A program made the translations under genes and the position numbers. Shown here in pieces: positions 52,883 to 63,400 of a stretch of 64,000 nt of DNA (position 1 is the first letter of the stretch; every line of letters begins with the position of its first letter). The DNA comes from Hippasteria phrygiana (lineage: Eukaryota > Echinodermata > Asteroidea > Valvatida > Goniasteridae), in the NCBI GenBank assembly GCA_037893225.1, contig JAZGUH010000207.1, forward strand, positions 62,001-126,000, written 5' to 3'. The notes beneath the pieces are model-generated. The model was not told the origin of the DNA, did not search any database, and saw only the letters and a list, made by a program, of their open reading frames with translations.

Positions 52883-54203
52883 GCTATACAGCGCCCTCTA
52901 CACACGCACACCAAGGCCGGCCACATCGCTAAGGTGGGCTTGGTGCGTTTGTATAGCTATTCAGACCGTGGACCTTTAACAAAGAGGACAACAGGGTCCG
53001 CGATTGTGTCAAGGTCCACGATTGAAAATCGTGTACAAAACCAATAGGAGGCCTTCCGAAAAGTATAAACAAAAGAGGGACAATAGGAGGTCCGCGATTG
53101 CCGGTCTTTACACACTGGTGTGTGTGTACGCGTAATGTAGGGGTTGTGGGGTACATTTTAGACAGGACAACAATGGGTACAAAGGAAAATAACCTACCCC
53201 CACATCTTTCCTTTAAAAATGTATGGACCCCACATGGACAACGCTATGGCTTTTGAGAATTCAATTGGGACAAAGGAAGAATAAAACAAGGGATTAGGAG
53301 AACACAATAAATGGACCCCATAAGTACCTCATCTGTGCGCCGGTGAGTTTGTATAGCTATTCAGACCGTGGACCTTTAACAAAGAGGACAATAGGGTCCG
53401 CGATTGTGTCAAGGTCCACGATTGAAAATCGTGTACAAAACCAATGGGAGGCCTTCCGAGAAAGTATAAACAAAAGAGGGACAATAGGAGGTCCGCGATT
53501 GCCGGTGTTTACACACTTGTGTGTGTGTGTGTGTGTGGGTTTGTATATGCCGGCAATCGTGGACCTAGGACAAAAGAATTCGGGCGTAGACAAAGGGGTC
53601 CACGTTTGACCTAACGTCCACGATTGAAAATCGTGCACAAAACCAATGGGAGGCCTTCCGAAAAAGTTAGAGTATAAACAAAAGAGGAACAATGGGAGGT
53701 CCACGATTGCACCCGTTTACATGACTACATGTGTGTGTGGAAGGCGCTGTACAGCCATTGAGGGAGCACCACACTAGAGGCCAAAATGGCTGCGCCAAAC
53801 TCATTACCATAAATTGTAAACCCACAACTTTTTTTGAATAATAAATGTTGGGGGTCATGCAATTGATAGATTATGTAATAATGATCAGCTATCATAACCT
53901 AAGGTTCTGTGCTTCAACTTTTGTGCATACTTGATAAATGTTGCCTTTAAAATCGGTCCTATTTGGCTTGTCAAGTGGAGGGATGCTTTATGAAAAAAGG
54001 CAGCTAACCGGTTTGGGAAAAACACCTTTTCGGGGGGTGGTACTTTCTGGAATAATTCCAAACGGCTGACCTGCCAAAAATTGAAAAGAATTTGACAGAT
54101 TAGGATTCAAACTATTATTTTCAGTAGTGTCACAAAAACTGAGAGACTCCTGGATGAGTATTTTTTCACTGTGAAGTTAGTGGATTTTACACTATAGGAA
54201 CGC
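52883..54203 (+). repeat. Repeat family R, copy 3
   Basis: Palindromic start CTATACAGCGCCCTCTACAC interrupted by a three-unit minisatellite, then GTGTGGAAGGCGCTGTACAG, GAGGCCAAAATGGCTGCGCC and the A/T-rich body to GTTAGTGGATTTTACAC, where the I-group LINE begins. Confidence 0.85.
52945..53735 (+). repeat. Three ~190-bp tandem units rich in GGTCCACGATTG
   Basis: Units near 52,945-53,130, 53,345-53,525 and 53,540-53,720 share GGTCCACGATTGAAAATCGT, CAAAACCAAT(A/G)GGAGGCCTTCC and GTATAAACAAAAGAGG. Copies 1 and 2 are separated by unrelated DNA (about 53,131-53,340). CA/GT microsatellites flank the units. The motif CGATTGAAAATCG is itself palindromic. Confidence 0.8.
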
Positions 54204-56985
54204 TGCGTATTTGGGAATCTTCGAGCAATCTGGAAAACAAAGAAGCAGAAATCAAATCTCTTGTAGAATTCCTATTTCAAGCTGACACATGTGCCCGCAA
54301 AACAAGAACTAAGAAGAATCGACCTTCTACTCAATCACAATCCCCGAACGGAGCTACAAACCATGAGGCAAAAACAAAAACTTCACAATCCAAATCCAAA
54401 CCAAAAGAATTAATCAATGAAAAACCCAAAACTGGCACACCTAACACATCTGAACAAAAGACAAAGAAAAATACAAAAGGAAATATATAAAATGTATCTT
54501 TATGTCATTTTTGTAATGGTCATGATCCTGCAGTGGAATGCCCAATCTTTGAGTGCACATGGGAATGAATTTAAGAATGCTATTAATAACTGGAACAACA
54601 AACCATTTGTATCTAAGAAACTTGGCTTAAAGAAAGAAAAAACTTTAATCTGCCTGGATATGACATTTACAGAAATGACAGAAGTGATAACACAAAAATG
54701 GTTGGAGGTGGCTGTGCTATTTTTGTTAAAAAAGGTCTTGCTATTAATTATGACTATACCAAAAACAGTGATAATCCTATTCAGTATCAAACAGCCGAGA
54801 TCTATAATAATGATAGAAGTAAACTAAAAATTATTAATGTATACAATCCTTGCATTAATATCAAAGATGATCATTTGATAGATATAGAGCGTCTCATTTA
54901 TAAAGATACTATCATTTGTGGTGACTTTAATGGTCACAATCCTATTTGGGGGAGTAACAAAATAGATCACAATGGGCAAATGATTGAAACAATTATTGAT
55001 AATTGTAATTTAGTTTGCATCAACAATGGAGATGGTACGAGAATTAACCTACCACAAGGTACTACATCCTGTATAGACATCACTTTGACATCGGCTACTG
55101 TAGCAGCTTAATGTAATTGGTCTACTCTAGATGACACATGGGGTCGTGATCATCACCCAATTTTGATAGAGTATAATCAAAAATACCTTATTAATACTTT
55201 TAAAGCCACCCCACAATGGTCCTTTAAAAAGGCTAGCTGGGAAAAATTTCAAACTAACTGTAATGAGTGTATATGGAACCCAATACAAACGCTTTTACTA
55301 ACAAAGAAAGCACCCTGGCTGTCTTTCTCGATCTAGAAAAAGCATATGACATGCTATGGCCTACTGCAGTTATATTAAAATTACAATCTCTGGGCATTTA
55401 TGGTCGTATGACTCGTTGGATCTACAATCTTCTTTCTAACAGGAAAATTCAGGTAAAAATGAATGGTCATTATTCTGCAGCTCATTCTATTGACAATGGA
55501 ATACCACAAGGTAGTGTCATTAGCCCTATCCTTTTCAACATTGCAGTTAATGACCTTGCAAAAGTTACTAATGGTGTCATTGTCTCTCAATATGCAAACG
55601 ACATTGCCATCTGGAAATCTAGCAGAAATATTCCTTTTATTACTAAGAAAGTCCAACAAAACCTCAACGACATAAATGCCTGGTGCAAAAAATGGGGATT
55701 CAAAATCTCCACACCAAAAACAATTGCTGTTTTCTTTTCCAAAAGGAGAAATATCACAGCAAAGCTCAATATCAATAATGTTGACATTAATCTTTCTAAA
55801 TCAGCTAAATTTCTAGGCATCATCTTTGATAACAAACTTAACTGGAGTGAACACATAAACCACATTATCATCAGATGAAAATTGAAAACAAACTTAATCT
55901 GCTTAAATGTGTTAGTGGTACACAATGGGGAGCAGACTGCAGTATCCTTTATCAACTCTACAGAACACTTATTAAACCGGTATTAGAATATGGTTGTGAA
56001 GCTTTCAATTCAACAGCCCCTGAACACAAGAAAAAACTTGACAGCATACAATACCAAGCACTAAAAATGTGTACTGGAGCATTACCTGGGACTGCACTCA
56101 AAAAACTTCAAATCGAGTGCGGTGACCCACCGTTACATATACGTCGTGACTTTCTCTGTAATCTTTATGGGGTCAAACTCAATACATATAAAACACATCC
56201 AAATAGGTATCTTCTCTCTGATTGTTGGCAAAAGCATTATTTTGGAAAAAAGATGGGCCAAAAGCCTTCATCACACCCCATTTGAAGCGAGATGGGACCC
56301 AACTCTTATAGACATTTTCCCCTTACACAATCCTTTCCCGTATTGGCATTATATTGAACCGTGTATTTCCTCTGAAATACTTAACCGCACTGCCCGCATA
56401 ACAAACAACAATGAAAAAGGTCTTATCGCCACAGAAATTATTCATACTACTTGGGGTAATTCACTACACATCTACACAGATGGCTCCCGAAATCCTAATA
56501 CTAATGCTGTTGGCTGTGGTTTATACATACCCCAACTTAATTATACTAAAAAAGTATAACAAATTAACAATGATGCTTCCATATTCACTGCTGAAATCTT
56601 CGTCATTCTATTAGCCGTAGAATGGATAGAGGAGGTCAAACCCATCCACACATGCATCTTTACTGACTGTTTAAGTGCTATCCTAGCTTTATCTCAACAC
56701 ATTCCTGATAATAGAATTATTTGTGATATTCAACACACCTTGATTAATATCCGAAATCAAGCAAACAAGGTCGTTTTTGAATGGATCCCAGGTCATTGTG
56801 GAATAAATGGTAATGAAAAGGTTGATCAACTCGCAAACAAAGCTACACGGAAAGACAATGTTGATTGTAACTTGCAGTCCGAGAGGCGTAAACACCACCT
56901 TAATAACCAACTTAAAGGAACCATGCTTCTCAAATTTGCCGGATAGCATTTTATTTCATAAATACATTCATTTATATGTATTAAA
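54204..56985 (+). pseudogene. I-group (Nimb-like) LINE with APE endonuclease, RT and RNase H
   Basis: An ORF1-like basic tail (54,300-54,490) precedes the pieces. Endonuclease: ILQWNAQSLSAHGNEF, GGGCAIFVKKGLAINY, IICGDFNGHNPIWGS. RT: AVFLDLEKAYDMLWP, NGIPQGSVISPILFN and QYANDIAIWKS, where Asn replaces the first Asp of YADD. RNase H: LHIYTDGSRNPNTNAVGCGL, FTDCLSAILAL and EWIPGHCGINGNEKVDQLAN. The endonuclease-RT-RNase H order defines the I superfamily. Several frameshifts, a missing RT start near 55,260 and the YAND change make it inactive. Confidence 0.85.
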
Positions 56986-57102
56986 TGTGAATTAAAAGCC
57001 AAACTGGTTCAAGTGAAGTTTTAGTGTGATTATTTGCCGCCCAAAAATTGCCCCCCCCCCCCTTTTTGGAATTTGTTGAGACTCAAATTGAGGGCGCTGT
57101 TC

Positions 57103-57689
57103 GTGACGTAGATCGAGGCACCGAAATTCATGAATGGACTGGATAGTCTGGACCCGGCCCGTATACACACACACTAGGTCTACACGTGCAATTTCGTACA
57201 TTGTAAGTTGGAACAACTACACATTGAACTTACCCTGATTTTCTCCCTTTTAGCGACAGCTCCTCGGGGAATGGGCCGTTTAACTGCTTTCGCCTGTACC
57301 TTACCCACATCTTGGAAGATGTTGGGATGGCAGTGGACTTCAGCATATTTTTAATGGCCATCCCAAAGGAGTTGAAAATACCAGTATCAAAACACGACGG
57401 CCCAAAGTGGTCGCTACATAACGCTGAGAAGCTGCTGGGACCGGACCACTTCGCTCTTGTCACCTTCACTTTCGTCGTCCAAATTCTCCGATATTTCGCA
57501 GTTGGAAATAAATGAAGGCTTACTCCATCCTTCGTTGTTTTGCTGCATCCAGCAGCCACACACCTTGTCGGCATGGCCGAAAAACGCTATATTTTGCTTA
57601 GATTTTGGACGAAGAATGTACACTCAATTTACGCGTGATGAATGGTGCTGGCTCGAGCAGAATATGTAATGTTCCTCGATCTACGTCAC
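57103..57689. mobile_element. 587-bp inverted-repeat unit enclosing a THAP exon
   Basis: GTGACGTAGATCGAGG at 57,103-57,118 and CCTCGATCTACGTCAC at 57,674-57,689 are exact 16-bp reverse complements. Between them lies one THAP exon with a splice donor. No target-site duplication is visible, so the outer boundaries are not proven. Confidence 0.5.
57305..57574 (-). CDS. THAP-domain first exon
   Basis: Minus-strand frame from ATG at 57,574: MPTRCVAAGCSKTTKDGVSL, with zinc ligands C5, C10, C53 and H56, W32, P24 and AIPT at 82-85. This is a full ~88-residue THAP domain with no defect. A good splice donor (TGG|GTAAGG) follows at 57,305. The frame continues to a stop at 57,230 if unspliced. No downstream exon with a catalytic domain was found on this strand, where the LINE at 54-57 kb lies. 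It could be the start of a host THAP gene cut off by insertions, or a captured exon. Confidence 0.75.
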
Positions 57690-57839
57690 TCACTTATGTT
57701 AATGAGGGTCCCACTCAGGGGGCGGAGTAGCTTGGACAAACATTTTCAAAAAATGTTTTTTCATATTTAATCTGGGAAATAATTGACTCTGGTAACAAAA
57801 TATCATTGTCAAGATAATACTTTATTGTTTTAAGCAGGA

Positions 57840-60147
57840 ATAATGCAATGTAAATCCTATATCATGGTTCCTTTAAAGAAACCCAAATACATAAAGCGTC
57901 AGGTTACCTACCGGAAAATGAAGACAATAGACCAGGCCAAATTTAAACATGACATTACCGCATCTTCTCTCATCAGTAACCCAGTCGACCCCCTAATCGA
58001 TCATTATAACACCGTTCTCAGTGCATTGCTCGACACCCATGCTCCAACCAAAACCAGCACGATCTTGGTCAAACCTAAGGTTCCTTGGTACAACGAGGAC
58101 ATAGCTTCAGCTAAACGCAGGCGCCGACAACTTGAACGACGCTGGCGTTTATCTAACCTCCAGGTGGACCGCGATCTTTTCAAAACTCAGCGAGAATTGG
58201 TTAAAGCCAAATTCAACAACTACAAGGCCAACTATTATTCCGACAAAATACGTGACTGTGAGGGTAACCAAAAAGCCCTTTTCCAGGTCTTCAACCATCT
58301 CATGCACAGGAAAACCACACCTATTCTCCCATCATTTCCAAACGCCTCAGCAATGGTCAACACCTTCTCTGATTTTTTTCAAAGACAAGATCACCAAAAT
58401 CAGAGACGACATACCCCTACACGCTGGCCCCCAACACTGACCCTTTTGAAGCAGATTTGGAGTTTCATCAACTCCCCCTCACTACGTTAACCACCGCCTC
58501 TGACAAGGAAGTGATGAAGGTCATTAAGAACTCACCCACGAAGATCTGCACCCTTGATCCGATTCCAACATCCATGGTGAAGGAACACATCGACGTGTTG
58601 ATTGGGCCGATAACGGCAATAATTAACAAATCCCTTACTTCCCAGATTGCTTCAAGAGGGCTCTCATCACACCTGTTATAAAGAAACAATCACTTGACCA
58701 TAACGATCTAAATAATTATCGCCCAATTTCCAACTTATCATTTATGTCGAAGGCTGCTGAGAAGGTAGTTGCTGCCAGGTTGAATGCCCATCTCACTGAG
58801 CACCATTTGCGTGATGATTTTCAATCCGCATATACTAGGTTTCACAATGTAGAAACAGCTTTGGTGAAAGTCCACAATGACATCATGCTGGCTGTCGACA
58901 ACAAAAGGGCTGTTCTATTAGTTCTACTTGACCTATCGGCAGCCTTCGACACCATTGACCATGACATCCTCTTGCATAGATTGCAGCATCAATTTGGGGT
59001 TTATGGAATTGCTCTTGATTGGTTCAAATCATATTTGCATAATCGTTCTCAGTCTGTTCATTTATCAGGGGAATTATCCAAATACTCTAAGCTCAGCTAT
59101 GGTGTGCCACAAGGATTTTTTTTAGGGCCTCTGCTTTTTACCTTATACATATCTCCCCTTGGCCGCATTGCCCAACACCATGGCCTCCTTCCCCATTTTT
59201 ACGCAGATGACACGCAGCTTTACGCCACCTTTTCTCCCAGTATACCCGATGATGACACCAACACACAACACATCCTTGAAACATGCTTAGACAACATACG
59301 CAGGTGGATGGCGGCCAATCTACTCAAACTAAACGCCCACAAAACCCAGTTTCTTGTCATTCGCTCACCTCACCTCAGACAGGAAGTTAACATTCCAGAC
59401 ATACGCATTGGTGATGTTCTGGTTGCTCCTTGCCCTGATGCGCGTAACCTTGGCGTCGTTTTCGACAGGTTTATGAACCTTGACCGACATATTACCACAG
59501 TCTGTCAGTCTTCTTACGCGCATCTACGTCGCATAGCAGCAATCAGAGCATCACTTTCACTTCATACAGCTGAACAACTCATCCACGCATTCATCTCATC
59601 AAGACTAGATTTCTGCAACAGTTTACTTACAGGACTACCTCAGCAATCATTAAAACGCCTTCAGAAAGTCAAAAATGCGTCTGCCCGCTTACTCACCAGA
59701 ACAAGATCATCTGAGCATATAACACCTATATTACACAATCTTCATTGGCTTCCTGTTAAATACAGAATACAATTCAAAATCCTGCTCCTTACATTCAAAG
59801 CCCTTCACAGATTAGCTCCATCTTACATACGAGACATGTTACAACTCCGCAACCTGCGACCAGGCCTAAGATCTTCTTCATCACAGATACTCTCTGTTCC
59901 CATAACTCGCCTGGCAAGCTACGGGGACCGGGCCTTTTCCAGCTGTGCACCGCGTCTCTGGAACTCCTTGCCAAACGAGTTAAGAGATACAACTGATCTG
60001 TCATCATTCAAACGCGATCTTAAGACTCATCTCTCAATCTTTCATTTGAAAGACAGTGATTTACAAGTGACCGGCGCCTTTGAATGGTTCGCCAGATACC
60101 GTGCGCCTTATAAATTCTCTGTAATTATTATTATTATTATTATTATA
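57840..60147 (+). mobile_element. L2-type LINE, 5'-truncated, RT frame intact
   Basis: The first part (57,843-58,680) has at least two frameshifts (T run near 58,375, and near 58,640). It reads PKVPWYNEDIASAKRRRRQL, the linker after the endonuclease, then TLDPIPTSMVKEH and LNNYRPISNLSFMSK. From about 58,650 the frame is open to TAG at 60,175-60,177: LLDLSAAFDTIDHDILLHRL (motif A), YGVPQGFFLGPLLFTLYI (motif B), HFYADDTQLYATF (motif C, catalytic Asp pair present) and the C-terminal YRIQFKILLLTFKALHRLAP and PRLWNSLPNELRDTT. The (ATT)n tail at 60,121-60,147 is the L2-type 3' end. The endonuclease is missing, so it is not autonomous. Confidence 0.88.
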
Positions 60148-60494
60148 AAGGAAATAATTTTAATGTTGCGGCAATAGTAGTAAGGTAAATGCCGATTCAG
60201 CGACAAATCCTATTTTTTCACTTTCTTCCCCAATTTTGCTGTGGGTACATACGTCAAATTTAAAAAAACCAAAACAGTCTAAAAATACCCCAAATTTAAT
60301 TCAAAATTTTGCTGGGGTACTACACACCAAAATTAGCACAAAATCAAGAAAATAAAAAGTATTTTACATATCCCACAAGCGTACTAAATCGCCCGGGCGC
60401 CCGGGCGAAAAAGGCAAAACATGATTTGTCGCAAGGCAAAAAAATTAAATAATTTTTATTTTTTTTAAAAAATATTATATTGCCATTATAAAAG
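60148..60494. other. Upstream region of the polymerase gene
   Basis: Very A/T-rich. Contains a GC palindrome GCCCGGGCGCCCGGGCG (60,391-60,407) and an inverted 10-mer GCGACAAATC (60,200-60,209) / GATTTGTCGC (60,423-60,432). The terminal repeat of a Maverick-like element would be expected near here, but one end alone cannot be identified. Confidence 0.4.
60391..60407. promoter_or_regulatory. GC palindrome upstream of polB
   Basis: Two overlapping GCCCGGGC units in an otherwise A/T-rich leader about 90 bases before the ATG. Could form a hairpin or bind a factor; no function is shown. Confidence 0.35.
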
Positions 60495-63400
60495 ATGGAG
60501 ACACAACCTACGATTCGAGGATACAATAGATGGAACAAAATATCTTTAAAAAGATATATCGATAAGTATAACTTATCTTTAGGAACACCAACAGGACGCC
60601 GTAATACGTATATCAGGCGAGATTATATTCGAGCTATAAAAGAAGAAGAAGCCAAATTTAAAAATTTGAGAATACGATCTAAAGCTTCGTTAGAGCGACT
60701 CGCGCACGATAAAAATATTCGGGTCGTCTCAACGGGTAGAAATGGTCGGGTGATAAAAAAAGATTACGTCGAAGCTATAAAAAGATTTAAGGAGCAAAAT
60801 TCTTTTCGAGAAGCAGACTTTCGAGAGACTAGAAGATTTGAAAACAGTTATCGAAATTTGGAACTGATTCCGAGTCTGTTTATCGACGATCCGGAGCAAT
60901 TTTACAACACCCATACGTCGATGATCAAAAACAAAATCGTAGCTGAATTAATAAAAATAAAAACGATGAAACTACAGATCGCTATTAAAATAAAGTATGT
61001 AAAAAAATCATGTATTAAGACTACAACACAAACCGCTATTCATTTTAGTTATCAAAATCGTGTCTTAAACAAGAGCGAGATAGCTACGACTATCGGGAAA
61101 CAATATGAAACGATATTATCTCAGATAGATAAATATACGAATAAAGGAAGTGGTTGGACTATAGATAAAATAGTCGCGTTTTACATTAACATAAACAGAG
61201 TTAACCCTCTGGTGGGCGCTTCTTACGTAAAACTACCCGAATATATAACTAAAAAACACGCAATCATCAACATCATAAATGAAGATCAAGAGTGTATAAG
61301 ATGGTGTTTAAGAGCCGCCCTAGGTATATATACCGATAAAGTTAAAAACCAAATAGAAACCAACCCGCTGTATAGTTGGCAAAAAAACAGAGCTTCTAAT
61401 TATAAAACCGATGACGGATTAAACTTCACCAACATAGACTTCCCCACACCTATAAATCAGATAGCGAGAATAGAAAGACAAAACGATATAAGTATAAACG
61501 TGTTGGGATACGACACAGACTGCAAAAATAAAACCTATCCACAAGATAAAAGGGGCTTGATATATCCGCTATATTTATCTAAAAGACCATACGATATAGA
61601 AACTATCAGTTTGCTATTATATGACGGTCATTATTGTTGGATAAGTGACTTACCTAGATTCTTATCTGGCGTTACCAATAGTCAGCATCGTAAACTGTTT
61701 TGCTTAAGATGTTTAACGCATTTTAGTTCGAAAGAGAAGCTGGACATACACGTAAAAGATTGCGAAGGAATAGACTCTGCTTTATCTACCGTTAAAATGC
61801 CGCATGAAAATGCAAACAAATACTTGGACAAAAGCAAATTAATGTTTAAAAACTTTAAGAATTTACAAGATGCGCCCTATGTCATATACGCGGATTTTGA
61901 ATCTATCTTGGTACCCTCTACGAGTGTAGCTACGCGAGTACCCCAAGAAAAAACAAAGGAGCCGTCGAGTAAAACTCACGAACATAGAGCCTGCGGTTAT
62001 TCTTACGTTGTAGTGAGATGCGATGGCCGGCAGATCAAGCGAAAGACTTATAGAGGTGAACGCGCTATAGACAATTTTATAACCTCGTTGCAAGAACTCG
62101 AACCTAAGATTAATGAATTACTAGCCCGAATTAAGCCGATAATATATACGCTAAAAGAAGAAAAAATTCACCTAAACTCTAACGAGTGCTGGATTTGCGA
62201 AAAACCAATTTATCAAAATTACTCGTGTAATTGCCTGTGCTGCAAACCTGTAGAACCTAAAAGTAAAGAAGAACTGGAAGAATACACATACAAAAACGAA
62301 AAGGGATACGTCGAGAAAACATGTATGTTCTGCCAAAAGAAAATTAACAAATTTCGAAAAGTAAGAGATCATTGTCACACTACAGGCAAGTACAGAGGAG
62401 CCGCGCACGCTTACTGTAATCTTAAATTACGAGTAAAACCCGGTGAAACGAAAATACCGGTCGTCTTTCACAACTTAGAAAACTATGACGCGCACTTGAT
62501 CATGCAGGGTATTTCCAAGTATCAACAAGATATCTGGTGTATACCCAAAAATTCAGAAAAATACATTTCATTTTCGATCGGTCAATATAGATTTATCGAC
62601 TCGTTTCATTTTATGTCTAGCGGTCTCGACAAATTGGTAACGTCTTGCCCGAGAGACGCCTTTAGGCTACTCCTGAAACGTTATGGCGAAGAAAACGCAG
62701 ACATCTTATTACAAAAGGGTGTATATCCATACGAGTATATGGACAGCTTTGAACGATTTAGCGAAACTACTCTGCCAGCTAAACACCATTTTTTTAGCGC
62801 TCTAAAAGATAAACATATAACGGACGAAGACTACTCGCGCGCGCAACGAGTATGGCAGACCTTTAACATAAAAAACATGGGCGAATACCACGACTTGTAC
62901 GTAACAGCGGATACTCTATTACTAGCCGGTGTATTCGAGAATTTTAGGCAAATGTGTAGAACGAATTACAAGTTGGATCCAGCCAACTACTTCACAGCAC
63001 CGGGATTAAGTTGGGACGCTTTACTAAGACATACTAAAATAGAATTAGAGCTCTTGACGGATATAGATAAACATATATTTTTTGAAAAAGCGAAAAGAGG
63101 AGGAATATCGAGCGTTGGTAGTACGCGCTATGCTAAGGCCAACAATAAGTACCTGAAAGATTACGATCAAGATAAACCCGATTCGTATATTCTCTATCTA
63201 GACGCCAACAACCTCTACGGATGGGCCATGAGTCGACCGCTACCTTACGGAGGATTTAAATGGGTCAATACGAAACAATTTACCCACGATCGTATCATGA
63301 TGTTAAAAGATAAGGCTTCAACGGGATATATGTTCGAAGTTGACCTAGAATATCCAGCCGAACTACACGATCTACACAACGATTATCCTTTAGCCGCCGA

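Noticed and set aside
61863..62408. Minus-strand frames opposite the polymerase
   Set aside because: Shadows of the polymerase reading frame with no recognisable motif.
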